Program-made: the position numbers and the translations under genes | The notes under the pieces: model-generated | The model's database searches: none | The model's input: only the letters and a program-made list of their open reading frames with translations | What the model was told of the DNA's origin: nothing | NCBI RefSeq assembly: GCF_963678425.1 | Contig: NZ_OY782855.1 | Location: 2,503,768-2,567,767 of the forward strand | Direction: 5' to 3' | From: an uncultured Bacteroides sp. | Lineage (GTDB): Bacteria; Bacteroidota; Bacteroidia; Bacteroidales; Bacteroidaceae | Length of the DNA: 64,000 bases | Part shown: one piece after another, positions 26,062 to 35,199 of the stretch | Layout: each line of letters opens with the position of its first letter | Position numbering within the stretch: the stretch's first letter is position 1

Positions 26062-26267
26062 CGTATCAGATATAAAATTTATTTCTACAAAAATAGAATT
26101 TATGGCAGAGACTGATTTAAAATAAACGAGAAAATGTTTCTAAAATTAGATATTCTGATAAGTAATTGGGCAGAAACACAGAGTTTTATAATTTATTTCT
26201 CAAGCTGATAAGCAGTAAACCTATTCTTAGTATCGTTTTATCTAAAAATAATTAAGCCCAAATTACA

Positions 26268-26726
26268 ATGAAAACGAGAAGAATTTTATTTATAACAATT
26301 TCACTGATTTTGCTAATAGGAATATCCGGTTGTGATAAGAATGATATTGTTTTGGAAATAAAAATAAATAAAGAACTTCCTGTTCTTTATTCAGGATGCA
26401 ACTTAGCCGAAGGGCAGATCGTTATTATTAATTCTCAGGAAGATTTAGATAAGATGTACAAAAAGGAATATATCAGCCAGCTGCCAGAATTCCAGAATAT
26501 TGATTTTACAAAGTACAGCTTAATAGTAGGTGCAAGGAGTTACAAAAGAGGTATTGCCAAATTAGAACATCTGCTAATGAAAACTGGGAATGCAACTTAT
26601 GACTATAAACTCAAGATTTGCTACAACCTGACATTACCTGCCGGCACATTCTATTATGGAATTATGGTAAACAAAATTCCATCAGATGCAAAAGTGTATC
26701 TGGATGCAGAAGAGATAGAACCATGA
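26268..26726 (+). CDS. Small hypothetical lipoprotein
   Basis: A 152-aa lipoprotein with a clear signal and lipobox (LILLIGISGC, Cys22). The mature part is mixed alpha/beta, with YSGCNLAEGQIVIINSQEDL near 41-60 and YSLIVGARSYKRGIAKLEH near 84-102; I do not recognise the family. It has no close co-directional neighbour and may be a single gene. The body suggests a folded periplasmic or surface domain of about 125 residues with two further cysteines. Confidence 0.75.
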   Translation: MKTRRILFITISLILLIGISGCDKNDIVLEIKINKELPVLYSGCNLAEGQIVIINSQEDLDKMYKKEYISQLPEFQNIDFTKYSLIVGARSYKRGIAKLEHLLMKTGNATYDYKLKICYNLTLPAGTFYYGIMVNKIPSDAKVYLDAEEIEP

Positions 26727-26830
26727 TAAAGTCCTAAACCATATATCGACCAATACTAAATACAACAGTTATCAGTAGAAATATTCCCAGAATAGTGGCT
26801 AAATGGCTTATTGTTTTAATTAGTATCAGG

Positions 26831-28288
26831 CTAATCCTTGGTTGTAATCTTTACGTTGTCCCAAACTATATTATTTGCACCAGCAATATTCATTGCACTA
26901 TTCTTGGTCTTAATCTGAGTATTTTTTACTGTAAACCCATCAACATCAGAAATTTCAAAAAGCGCTTTTGATGAAACATTGCAGTTTTCAATCACTACAT
27001 TAGATATTTTCGTTTCCGGAATACCGATTGCACGAATAAATTTATCACAGTTCTCTATAATAACATCTTTTATGAAAATGTTTTTATAAGATGGTGTCAA
27101 TGAAGTTATGTTGCGAACAGGCAGACGATTGGCCAGTTCACCAACATACTCCTTTGAACCAAGCATATCCCATTTAATAGCTGGTCCGGGTATGTTAAGA
27201 CGAATACGTTCATAGTAGAGATTCTCTCCACCACCACCACGATTACGTCGTGTTTTAAAAAGAATTCCATTCTTGGTACCATCAAATACACAATCGTGTA
27301 CATACATATTTTTGATCATACCTGCCGTTTCACTGCCGCAAGTCACAGATCCGCCTCCTTGTTTTGCCAGACAGTAACGAATGATAATATTCTCAGATGG
27401 TTTATTTACCCGCAAACCATCTTCACAACGGCCTGATTTAATTGTAAAACAATCATCGCCACAATCAAGAGTACAGTACTCTATCAGAATGTTACGTGAA
27501 GAGTCAATATCTATTCCATCACTCCGGAAAATGCCTACACTGTTTACCTTAATACCACGTATAATAACATTTTCACAATATTGCGGCACTACATTCCAGA
27601 ATAGTGTTTTTTCTAAAGTCACTCCCTCAACAAGAACATTTTTACAATTTATTGGAGCAAAAAACATGGGTAGAAAGACTGGTTTTCCATTCTTTCCATC
27701 GAATATTCGCTTCTCAACCGGGGTTGATATATAATTCTCTATTACAACGCCTTCCATCTGTTTCTTAAAGATTTCACAATCACGTGAAGGACCCACTAAT
27801 TTTCCTTGTCCGGTTAAAGCTATATTCTTTGCTCCGTTAGCATAAATAAAGGCTCCAAGTGAGTAGAGTTCTATACCTTCATTTCGGGTAAACACTACCG
27901 GCAGACAATCCTTTATATCACCACTAAAATGGAGTTCTGCATTTTTATCCAAATGCAGGTTTATGTTGCTCTTTAAGATTATACGCCCTGTCAACCATTG
28001 ACCAGCAGGAATAATAACAGTACCCCCACCTTTACTACTCAACTGATTGATTGCTTTCTGAATAGTTTTAGTACAAAGTATATTTTGTTTGGCTCCCGCA
28101 CTTTCTATATTGACAGTTCGCTTAGAGAACTCTGGTTTTACAAGATTAGTCATCGCAAATGGAGCCAAAACAGGAGCTATTGCATCTGGTAGTTTCAAAG
28201 CTCCAACCTGACTGCAAGTAGGTACTTCCTGGCTAAACGCAGTTAACAAACTGGATATTAAAATAACAAATACAAACACTTTCTTCAT
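26831..28288 (-). CDS. Glycoside hydrolase family 28, polygalacturonase-like
   Basis: A 485-aa secreted beta-helix enzyme expected to hydrolyse alpha-1,4-galacturonide links in pectin. Signal peptide is residues 1-19 (LISSLLTAFSQ). The opening is IQKAINQLSSKGGGTVIIPA, and the active-site region is present: SDGIDIDSS near 256-264, CGDDCFTIKSG near 276-286, GGGSVTCGSETAG near 313-325 and ILFKTRRNRGG near 343-353. Catalytic Asp residues lie in DGID and GDDC. It is isolated, not in a PUL; the neighbouring GH3 is a pseudogene. Confidence 0.9.
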   Translation of the reverse strand: MKKVFVFVILISSLLTAFSQEVPTCSQVGALKLPDAIAPVLAPFAMTNLVKPEFSKRTVNIESAGAKQNILCTKTIQKAINQLSSKGGGTVIIPAGQWLTGRIILKSNINLHLDKNAELHFSGDIKDCLPVVFTRNEGIELYSLGAFIYANGAKNIALTGQGKLVGPSRDCEIFKKQMEGVVIENYISTPVEKRIFDGKNGKPVFLPMFFAPINCKNVLVEGVTLEKTLFWNVVPQYCENVIIRGIKVNSVGIFRSDGIDIDSSRNILIEYCTLDCGDDCFTIKSGRCEDGLRVNKPSENIIIRYCLAKQGGGSVTCGSETAGMIKNMYVHDCVFDGTKNGILFKTRRNRGGGGENLYYERIRLNIPGPAIKWDMLGSKEYVGELANRLPVRNITSLTPSYKNIFIKDVIIENCDKFIRAIGIPETKISNVVIENCNVSSKALFEISDVDGFTVKNTQIKTKNSAMNIAGANNIVWDNVKITTKD

Positions 28289-28585
28289 AACACTATATAA
28301 TTTAATTAAAAAACGCCTTGCTTATTTCTTAATGAATAATAAGTTGAGATTTATATCTCCTCTGCAAAATTAGCTTATTAAGGTGTTACTGAATGGGAAT
28401 AATTATTCAAATACTGGGAAACAAGCGTAAATCTGACTTTCTATTTTCAATAAATGTACATAAAAAACTATTTTCTGTTATGGAATAGCTCATCATCAGT
28501 ATAAAAATATAAAGAAAAGGAATAGTTTGTTTCTCTAAAATCTGTACTTTTGTGGATAATAGACAATCTATTAACTTATTAAGAA

Positions 28586-29173
28586 TTGAAAGAAACTGAT
28601 AAAATAAAAGAGTTCATAAGTTCAATCATTCAACTGAATGACGATGACTGGCTGCTTATAAATGAATTTATAGAAGTCAGGCGTTTAACTAAGAATAAAT
28701 ATTTTCTGAAAGAAGGAGATATTTGCGACTCTATTGCATTTATAAATTATGGATTGTTTATCTACTATAAAACACTTGATAATGCAGATGAAAAAACTAC
28801 GGACTTTGCAATAGAAGGGGAATGGATAACAAACAATCACAGCCGCTTGAATAATTCACCGTCTCATCTTAGCATTAAAGCTATAGAGGATTCCGAATTA
28901 TTGATTATCAAAAACAAAGATTTACTTTACCTATACTGCCAAATACCGCAATTGGAGAAATTTGGACGAATTCTGATGGAGCAGGCTTATGTGAAGTTGG
29001 TGCAACTTAGCATTGATTTACAAGTTCTCCCGGCAAAGGAGCGTTATCAGAAACTATTAGATAATTATCCTGAGATTTTTCATAGACTGCCTTTATATCA
29101 TATCGCCAATTATCTGGGGATTGCTCCAAAATCTCTAAGCCGTATCCGAAACGCTATTTTCAATAAAAAATAA
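28586..29173 (+). CDS. Crp/Fnr-family transcriptional regulator
   Basis: A 195-aa regulator with a cyclic-nucleotide-binding-like beta-barrel at about 20-110 (YFLKEGDICDSIAFINYGLF) and a C-terminal helix-turn-helix (LPLYHIANYLGIAPKSLSRI). An in-frame stop lies two codons before TTG 28586 and no ATG occurs before the core domain, so TTG is the probable start. No cysteines for an Fnr-type cluster are seen. A TACTTTTG box at 28545-28552 may be its -7 element. An outer-membrane protein gene follows 82 nt later. Confidence 0.88.
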   Translation: MKETDKIKEFISSIIQLNDDDWLLINEFIEVRRLTKNKYFLKEGDICDSIAFINYGLFIYYKTLDNADEKTTDFAIEGEWITNNHSRLNNSPSHLSIKAIEDSELLIIKNKDLLYLYCQIPQLEKFGRILMEQAYVKLVQLSIDLQVLPAKERYQKLLDNYPEIFHRLPLYHIANYLGIAPKSLSRIRNAIFNKK

Positions 29174-29255
29174 TTTGGTAACAAATGAGGAGCAACTGCT
29201 CCGTAATCTATTCTGATATTTGCATCATTAAAAAGATTATCAAATATCAGAACTT

Positions 29256-29855
29256 ATGAAAAGAGTTACACTATTATTGACATGCCTGTTGATTACATCT
29301 TCTCAGCTTTTTGCACAAAGTAACACAGAAGAGCAACAGGCTGAACCAAAACAAAAGAGTTATAATGTAGACCAGGCTTTGGAAGTGGAGAGCCTGTTCC
29401 CAATGTTCCTTACCGGAGGATTTCATGTTGGCGTAGGTTACAGATACAAGAAATTCAGGATCAGGGCTAGCGTAATAAACGGAGGGAGCTATAATGCTGA
29501 AACTGCAGGGGTAAACAACTCATCATCGGAATTCAAGCGATATTATAAAACTTCACCAGGAATATTCCTTGGTTATAATGTATGGAAGAACCTTGAACTT
29601 TACACATATACAGAACTACATACTTTTGAAATTGAACAGAAGAGCTCGGGCATAAGAAAGGATCTCCACAGTGTTGATTTTGGAGGTGGAGTGGGTTATC
29701 AATTCTTTATTGGCCGCTATTTCTATGTACAACCAGCCATGCACATTTACCTTAGAGGTGATAAGAGCCTCGATTTCAATGGGGCAATATATCAGATTTC
29801 CAACGTAGATCTGTCTCCTGTAATTAGAGTTGGAGCCAGATTATGGAAAAAGTAA
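29256..29855 (+). CDS. Outer-membrane beta-barrel protein, function unknown
   Basis: A 199-aa protein with signal peptide (LLLTCLLITSSQLFAQ, residues 1-21), a Gln/Glu-rich linker, and alternating hydrophobic/polar strands ending in an aromatic-rich C-terminus (SPVIRVGARLWKK). Segments such as GGFHVGVGYRYKKFRIRASV and PGIFLGYNVWKNLELYTYTE look like adjacent barrel strands with tight turns. Probably an 8-strand outer-membrane barrel. It follows the Crp-type gene and may be its target. Confidence 0.75.
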   Translation: MKRVTLLLTCLLITSSQLFAQSNTEEQQAEPKQKSYNVDQALEVESLFPMFLTGGFHVGVGYRYKKFRIRASVINGGSYNAETAGVNNSSSEFKRYYKTSPGIFLGYNVWKNLELYTYTELHTFEIEQKSSGIRKDLHSVDFGGGVGYQFFIGRYFYVQPAMHIYLRGDKSLDFNGAIYQISNVDLSPVIRVGARLWKK

Positions 29856-29877
29856 ATGAAATTATATTCGTCTAAAA

Positions 29878-30222
29878 TCAGTTTGAAAATTTCCAGATAT
29901 TAAAGAGCACTATTAATAACGATGTTATCCCTAAAAAGCAGGCTACCATATTCATAGTCCTGCTTTCTTTCTTTTTTAATGCAATGATTGATAATCCCTC
30001 TGACACTAAACTTATTGTTATTATAACATAGAATTTAAAATAAAAGCCCAGGAAATTTGTTAATCCAAGTAAAAGGTGAGCCTTCCTATCTAAAGCCAGA
30101 TACCGGATAGCTATATCATGATTGATTTTTATAATGCCGATTAAAGCAATTGTGCTTAATAGAATTGATAGCAAAGAAAATATTCTGCTTTTAATAAATG
30201 TCATTTTTGTAAAATGTTGCAT
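29878..30222 (-). CDS. Small integral membrane protein, unknown
   Basis: A 114-aa protein with four hydrophobic segments (ILLSTIALIGIIKI, LLGLTNFLGFYFKFYVIIT, MNMVACFLGITSLLIVLF and the region LVSEGLSIIALKK). A second Met at residue 7 (MTFIKSRIF) could be the true start. I do not recognise it. It is convergent with the outer-membrane protein gene, 22 nt apart, and shares orientation with tag. Confidence 0.6.
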   Translation of the reverse strand: MQHFTKMTFIKSRIFSLLSILLSTIALIGIIKINHDIAIRYLALDRKAHLLLGLTNFLGFYFKFYVIITISLVSEGLSIIALKKKESRTMNMVACFLGITSLLIVLFNIWKFSN

Positions 30223-30262
30223 TCCCTAATTTATATATATCGGAGAGTTCTTTAACTTCCTC

Positions 30263-30847
30263 TTACTTAACGGCTGTGGAAGAGAGATTGTTCTTATAAT
30301 AACAACAGTCCAGATGGTCGTTTATATAACCTACAGCTTGCAAATGGGCATAGCAGATTGTTGTTCCAAAGAACTTGAATCCTCTCTTCTTCATATCTTT
30401 ACTTATAGTATCTGATAAATGGGTGGATGCAGGAAGCTGATCTAATGTTTCCCAATGATTGACAATTATTTTCCCTTCAGGCAGAAAAGATTTCAAATAG
30501 TTACAGAAACTGCCAAACTCTTCCTGTACCTGCATAAAGCAGCAGGCATTGGATATGGTAGATGTTATTTTCAACCTATTCCGGATAATTCCGGAATTCT
30601 GCATCAATCGCTCAACATCTTCATTTGTAAACCGAGCGACTTGCTCCACATCAAAGCCGGCAAATGCTTCCCGATAATTTTCTCTCTTTTTTAAAATTGT
30701 ACTCCAGCTTAATCCAGCCTGTGAACTTTCAAGTACTAAGAATTCAAACATTTTGTGATCATCGGTAATTTCCTTACCCCATTCTTCATCGTGATACTGC
30801 ACATAAAGCGGGTCTGTTCCGCACCATCCACACCGTTGCTTTTCCAT
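30263..30847 (-). CDS. tag: DNA-3-methyladenine glycosylase I
   Basis: This enzyme removes 3-methyladenine from alkylated DNA. The chosen start at 30847 gives MEKQRCGWCGTDPLYVQYHD, the normal Tag N-terminus, and 194 aa; the upstream extension (KQKQKKNGMDQN) is low-complexity. The zinc ligands are visible: Cys near 6 and His near 19, then HLDCC near the C-terminus. Family blocks DHKMFEFLVLESSQAGLSW and KKRGFKFFGTTICYAHLQA are intact. Confidence 0.95.
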   Translation of the reverse strand: MEKQRCGWCGTDPLYVQYHDEEWGKEITDDHKMFEFLVLESSQAGLSWSTILKKRENYREAFAGFDVEQVARFTNEDVERLMQNSGIIRNRLKITSTISNACCFMQVQEEFGSFCNYLKSFLPEGKIIVNHWETLDQLPASTHLSDTISKDMKKRGFKFFGTTICYAHLQAVGYINDHLDCCYYKNNLSSTAVK

Positions 30848-31114
30848 ATTCTGATCCATTCCGTTCTTTTTTTGTTTCTGTTTACACAAAGATACAAAAC
30901 AATCTATATATATCTGAATATTTACATATCAAACAACTCATAATATTTATTAATCACAACCATACATTTTTAATGGATATTAAAAATGTTCAAAATTTAT
31001 CTTCTGTTTTATTTACTTATTGTTATGCCATTGTTTTTTCATATCGTTATTTAATAGGATATCCGTATTTTAAATACACCTACATTTGTTTTACACAAGG
31101 TTATAGACATATTA

Positions 31115-31142
31115 CAGATGTGTTACAGATACGTTACATCTG
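31115..31142. promoter_or_regulatory. Candidate operator upstream of the phosphate-uptake genes
   Basis: CAGATGT at 31115-31121 and ACATCTG at 31136-31142 form an inverted repeat with a 14-nt spacer, and GTTACA occurs twice in the spacer and right arm. It lies 33 nt before the -33 box of the promoter at 31175. It could bind a dimeric regulator, perhaps for phosphate response. The rest of the 382-nt gap (30848-31229) shows only AT-rich DNA. Confidence 0.4.
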
Positions 31143-31174
31143 CATTTATTTTGAATATAAATAGTTAAATACTA

Positions 31175-31205
31175 TTGCATTAATAATATGAAAGCTCTAT
31201 ATTTG
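31175..31205 (+). promoter_or_regulatory. Promoter of the DUF47/PiT operon
   Basis: TTG at 31175-31177 and TATATTTG at 31198-31205 are 20 nt apart, a close match to the Bacteroides vegetative promoter. The start codon follows 24 nt after the -7 box. Confidence 0.7.
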
Positions 31206-31229
31206 CACCCGAAATAATATAGACTACTG

Positions 31230-31889
31230 ATGAAAATTAATACTTTATTGAGCATGTTTGCTCCAAAAGATGTTAAGTTTTTCCCTATGTTGGAAGAAAC
31301 AGCTTCGATTCTCTCTCAGTCATCAACCTACCTTCAGGAACTCTTCTCATGTGCGGATGAAGAACATAGAACTGAATTGTGCAGACTGATTAAAGCCGAA
31401 GAAGTTAAAGGTGACAAAGTTACCGGAAGTATTATCCATGAGTTAAACAACACATTCATTACTCCTTTTGACAGGGAAGATGTTCATGCCCTTGCAGATG
31501 TTATGGATGATGTTATTGACGTAATTAATCGCTGTGCACAGAAAGTGCTTCTTTATCAACCTCACAGTTTTCCTAAACATGCAACTAGCTTAGTTGAAAT
31601 TATTAAAAAGGGAACTAATGAAATCCTAAGTGCAGCTAATGAACTTTCTAACATGAAGAAAACAGATCTTCGTCTTCGTGCACATTGCAAAGAGATTAAG
31701 AGACTGGAAGAAGAAGCTGACGTTGTATATGAAGAAGCAATTATGAGCCTATTTAAAGGAGCTGCCGCTACGAATGATACGATTGAACTTATAAAACTGA
31801 AAGAAATTATTCAGGAGCTTGAAAAAGCAGCCAATAAGATCAACAGTACAGGTAAAGTTATCGTAACTATCCTTGTAAAATACGCCTGA
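31230..31889 (+). CDS. DUF47 family (PhoU-like) phosphate transport accessory protein
   Basis: A 219-aa all-helical protein of the PhoU-like DUF47 family that works with PiT transporters. Typical acidic helical blocks are present: PFDREDVHALADVMDDVIDV near 92-111 and RLEEEADVVYEEAIMSLF near 155-172. The pit gene begins 15 nt after its stop. It probably modulates PiT activity in response to phosphate or metal. Confidence 0.92.
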   Translation: MKINTLLSMFAPKDVKFFPMLEETASILSQSSTYLQELFSCADEEHRTELCRLIKAEEVKGDKVTGSIIHELNNTFITPFDREDVHALADVMDDVIDVINRCAQKVLLYQPHSFPKHATSLVEIIKKGTNEILSAANELSNMKKTDLRLRAHCKEIKRLEEEADVVYEEAIMSLFKGAAATNDTIELIKLKEIIQELEKAANKINSTGKVIVTILVKYA

Positions 31890-31904
31890 TAAAAAAGAAA
31901 TCAT

Positions 31905-32909
31905 ATGACATTACTTATTATTGTAATTGCTTTAGGATTCATCTTCGATTTTATTAATGGCTTTCATGATGCAGCCAATTCTATTGCAACAGTTGTTACA
32001 ACCCGTGTGTTAACTCCTTTTCAAGCTGTTTTATGGGCTGCGGCATTTAACTTTATCGCATTCTTTGTAGCTAAATATGTTTTTGGTGAGTTTGGTATTG
32101 CTAATACAGTTTCCAAGGTCGTATTGGAACAATACATTACTTTACCTATTATTTTTTCTGGCCTTGTTGCCGCTATTTCATGGAACCTTTTGACATGGAG
32201 ACTAGGGATACCTTCTTCATCTTCTCATACCTTAATTGGAGGATTTGCCGGAGCAGCTATCTGCGGAGGTGGATTTCAATCCATTCATACTGCCGTTATC
32301 GTAAAAATTGCTGCATTTATTGTTTTGGCACCTGTAATCGGTATGGTCATTTCTTCAATGATTACTATCGGAGTTCTATGGCTATTTAAAGGTATGAATG
32401 CCCGGACTGCAGAAAATTCGTTCAGGAAATTGCAATTAGTCTCTTCGGGGTTGTTCAGCTTAGGCCACGGATTAAATGATTCACAGAAAGTAATGGGTAT
32501 TATTGCTACAGCGTTGATCTCATATGGTAGTATTGACTCTGTACAATCAATGCCCGATTGGGTTCCTCTATGTTGCTTTGCCGCTATTGGTTTAGGAACA
32601 ATGAGTGGAGGATGGCGTATTGTGAAAACAATGGGTAGCAAAATTACAAAGGTTACTGCTTTAGAAGGTGTCTGTGCTGAAACAGCAGGTGCTGTAACTT
32701 TGTTTATCACTGAGCTCCTTAAAATTCCTGTAAGTACTACACACACCATCACCGGATCTATTATGGGAGTAGGAGCTGTTAAAAGACTATCTGCCGTACG
32801 TTGGGGTGTTACTATAAACCTTATGTGGGCATGGATTCTTACAATTCCTGTTAGTGCTGTGCTTGCTGGTCTTATTTACTTAGTGGTGAATTTTATAGGC
32901 ATTAAATAA
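31905..32909 (+). CDS. pit: Inorganic phosphate transporter, PiT family
   Basis: A 334-aa inner-membrane phosphate:cation symporter. The duplicated PiT signatures are seen: DFINGFHDAANSIATVV near 15-31 and SLGHGLNDSQKVMGI near 187-201, together with SSSHTLIGGFAGAAI and VSTTHTITGSIMGVG. About ten membrane helices are evident. Second gene of the DUF47-pit unit; the S1-domain gene begins 12 nt later. Confidence 0.95.
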   Translation: MTLLIIVIALGFIFDFINGFHDAANSIATVVTTRVLTPFQAVLWAAAFNFIAFFVAKYVFGEFGIANTVSKVVLEQYITLPIIFSGLVAAISWNLLTWRLGIPSSSSHTLIGGFAGAAICGGGFQSIHTAVIVKIAAFIVLAPVIGMVISSMITIGVLWLFKGMNARTAENSFRKLQLVSSGLFSLGHGLNDSQKVMGIIATALISYGSIDSVQSMPDWVPLCCFAAIGLGTMSGGWRIVKTMGSKITKVTALEGVCAETAGAVTLFITELLKIPVSTTHTITGSIMGVGAVKRLSAVRWGVTINLMWAWILTIPVSAVLAGLIYLVVNFIGIK

Positions 32910-32921
32910 TAAATTTCATAT

Positions 32922-33770
32922 ATGAGTATAGAACTAGGGAAATTTAACGTACTTGAGATTGTAAAAACAGTCGACTTCGGAGTTTATCTTGATGGCGAAG
33001 AGGAAGGTGAAATCTTACTTCCTACTCGTTACGTTCCTGAAGAATACAACATCGGTGATTTCCTTAACGTTTTTTTATACCTGGATAATGAAGAACGTCT
33101 GATTGCAACTACTCTGACTCCTTTGGTTCAGGTTGGTGAGTTTGCTTGTCTGGAAGTATCCTGGGTAAACGAATACGGTGCATTCCTTAACTGGGGATTG
33201 ATGAAAGATCTTTTCGTTCCTTTCAGGGAACAAAAGATGACAATGATGGTTGGCAAGAAATATGTTGTTCACGCACATATTGATGAAGAAAGCTATCGTA
33301 TTGTGGCTTCAGCCAAAGTAGAACGCTATTTATCAAAAGAAATTCCTACATACCAGCCAAACGAGGAAGTATCTATTCTTATCTGGCAAAAGACTGACCT
33401 GGGATTTAAAGCTATTGTAGAGAATCAATTCAGCGGATTGTTATACGAAGGAGAGATTTTCCAACGTTTACAAACCGGAATGACGCTAAAAGCTTTTGTT
33501 AAACAAGTCAGAGAAGACGGCAAAATTGACCTGATGCTTCAGAAGCCAGGATTTGAAAAGATAGACGATTTTGCAGATACTTTATTATCATATATCAAGG
33601 AACACGGAGGAAGCATTGAACTGACCGACAAGAGTCCGGCTGAAGATATATATGATACATTTGAAGTGAGCAAGAAAACATTCAAAAAGGGTGTGGGAGA
33701 TCTGTATAGAAAAAGATTAATCATTCTTGAAGCCAACGGCATTCGTTTAGCACAAGAAAATAAGAAATAG
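32922..33770 (+). CDS. S1-domain RNA-binding protein, CvfB-like
   Basis: A 282-aa cytoplasmic protein. The N-terminal S1-like repeats are visible (VKTVDFGVYLDGEEEGEILL, then VSWVNEYGAFLNWGLMKDLF), as is a third (KTDLGFKAIVENQFSGLLYE). The C-terminal winged-helix segment (YDTFEVSKKTFKKGVGDLYR) is characteristic of the CvfB/YitL family. The role is probably post-transcriptional. It may be co-transcribed with pit, but a functional link is not evident. Confidence 0.9.
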   Translation: MSIELGKFNVLEIVKTVDFGVYLDGEEEGEILLPTRYVPEEYNIGDFLNVFLYLDNEERLIATTLTPLVQVGEFACLEVSWVNEYGAFLNWGLMKDLFVPFREQKMTMMVGKKYVVHAHIDEESYRIVASAKVERYLSKEIPTYQPNEEVSILIWQKTDLGFKAIVENQFSGLLYEGEIFQRLQTGMTLKAFVKQVREDGKIDLMLQKPGFEKIDDFADTLLSYIKEHGGSIELTDKSPAEDIYDTFEVSKKTFKKGVGDLYRKRLIILEANGIRLAQENKK

Positions 33771-33802
33771 GGAAATCCCTATACACAATTGGGGATAATT
33801 AT

Positions 33803-33833
33803 TAGGGTGAGGAAATTCCTCACCCTATTTTTG
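33803..33833 (+). terminator. Terminator after the S1-domain gene
   Basis: TAGGGTGAGGAA and TTCCTCACCCTA are perfect inverted repeats around a single central base (33803-33827), followed by TTTTTG. It ends the DUF47-pit-S1 transcript 33 nt after the last stop. Confidence 0.88.
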
Positions 33834-33865
33834 TTGCATAAAAATAACCATTAAACTGTTGAGTT

Positions 33866-35161
33866 ATGAAAAAATTTATATTTACCTTGATTGCCATCAG
33901 TATGGTTTCCATGAGTACCATGAGTATGGCTGCCATGAGCGTTAACAAAGTACGTAAAGAGGCTCGTTTCCTGACAGATAAGATGGCTTATGAGTTGAAT
34001 CTTTCTACCGAACAGTACAGTGATGTATTTGAAATTAATTTTGATTTCATCTATAATGTCCGTGATATAATGGATAATGTAATCTATAATGACGAAGGGG
34101 CACTGGATGATTATTATTACTATCTGGATATTCGTAATGATGATCTCCGCTGGGTACTGGAAGAATGGCAATACGAACGTTTCCTGAATATTGAATATTT
34201 CTATCGCCCAATCTATTCAACTGGAGATTCATGGGGATTCAGAGTATATCTTACTTATACGAATCCATTCATATTCTATTTTGATATGCCTTATCAATAT
34301 AAAACTTATCACGGAGGACACTTCCGCACACACTTCGACAATAGAAGTTACTATTCAAACAGGTATAACCATAATGTATTCAGAGGACATTTCGAAACAA
34401 GAAATGAAAACGTTTACATGAACAACCGCCGTTCCGATTTTGGTAATAGCTCAAGAAATATAACTACTCCGAGAAGGTACAATGATGATATGTATAACAC
34501 CGGTAGAAGCTCTGGCGTATCCAGAAGCCGTACCACTCCATCCAATACCACTGGTCCTTCAGACAATAGAGATGGCAAGGTTAGAGAAAGGACTCCTGTA
34601 GACAGAAATAATAACAGCAGAGATAATAACAACTCGGGCAGAGATGTAAACAGAGATGTCAATAAAGGTAAAGATTCTAATACAGGAAGAGATAGAAACA
34701 CTGGAAGAGACAAGAATACAGAAAGGACTCCGCGGAACGAAAGCTACATTATAAATTCAAATAATGGAGAAAGCAACAATAGTAGCTCTGATGAAATAAG
34801 GAGCGGCGTTTCAAGGAATTCAGATTACGGAAGGAGTAACACTGAATCCAGTTCAAATGTAAACACTGAAAGAAGATCAGATAACGGAAGGAATAACACG
34901 GAATCCAGTTCAACAGTGAATACTGAAAGAAGATCGGATAACGGAAGGGTTAGCACTGAAACCCGTCAACCAGTGAACACTGAAAGAAGATCAGAAAGTC
35001 GTCCGGCTCCAAGTACCCGTGAAAGGAGCAACAGCGTTTCCAGAAGTTCTGAAAGCAGAAGCAGCAATGTTTCAAGAAGTTCCTCTTCAGAGAGAAGCAA
35101 AAGCACGGATAACAGCAACCACAAATCTTCTGAATCTTCCAGAAGCGAGAGATCAAGATAA
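33866..35161 (+). CDS. Secreted Arg/Ser/Asn-rich repeat protein, unknown
   Basis: A 431-aa protein with signal peptide (FTLIAISMVSMSTMSMAA). Residues about 25-150 form a folded Tyr-rich domain (FLTDKMAYELNLSTEQYSDV, DDYYYYLDIRNDDLRWVLEE). From about 165 to the end, the sequence is low-complexity, dominated by Ser, Arg, Asn, Asp and Thr, with GRDRNTGRDKNTERT and three 19-aa repeats (see 34820-34990). The tail is strongly hydrophilic and probably disordered; its Arg/Ser content suggests binding to polyanions or the cell wall, but that is a guess. The N-terminal domain recurs in Bacteroides as I recall, without a known function. Confidence 0.8.
   Translation: MKKFIFTLIAISMVSMSTMSMAAMSVNKVRKEARFLTDKMAYELNLSTEQYSDVFEINFDFIYNVRDIMDNVIYNDEGALDDYYYYLDIRNDDLRWVLEEWQYERFLNIEYFYRPIYSTGDSWGFRVYLTYTNPFIFYFDMPYQYKTYHGGHFRTHFDNRSYYSNRYNHNVFRGHFETRNENVYMNNRRSDFGNSSRNITTPRRYNDDMYNTGRSSGVSRSRTTPSNTTGPSDNRDGKVRERTPVDRNNNSRDNNNSGRDVNRDVNKGKDSNTGRDRNTGRDKNTERTPRNESYIINSNNGESNNSSSDEIRSGVSRNSDYGRSNTESSSNVNTERRSDNGRNNTESSSTVNTERRSDNGRVSTETRQPVNTERRSESRPAPSTRERSNSVSRSSESRSSNVSRSSSSERSKSTDNSNHKSSESSRSERSR
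34820..34990 (+). repeat. Three 57-bp in-frame tandem repeats (19 aa each)
   Basis: Units lie at 34820-34876, 34877-34933 and 34934-34990. Each encodes a version of SDNGRNNTESSSTVNTERR; the third has diverged (VSTETRQPVNTERR). A partial fourth starts at 34991. As an in-frame repeat it can change copy number without breaking the gene. Confidence 0.85.
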
Positions 35162-35199
35162 TAGTTTCAATAGATAGTTTAAAAAACAACTTACTGATC

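Noticed and set aside
26727..26830. A minus-strand open stretch after the GH28 gene that encodes a hydrophobic peptide (HLATILGIFLLITVVFSIGR).
   Set aside because: It has no ATG, GTG or TTG start before the hydrophobic part and lies between convergent genes; it could be a small membrane peptide, but nothing supports translation.
30973..31164. A 63-codon plus-strand frame upstream of the phosphate genes.
   Set aside because: Composition is Tyr/Phe/Ile-rich as expected from AT-rich DNA, and it covers the operator and part of the promoter region.
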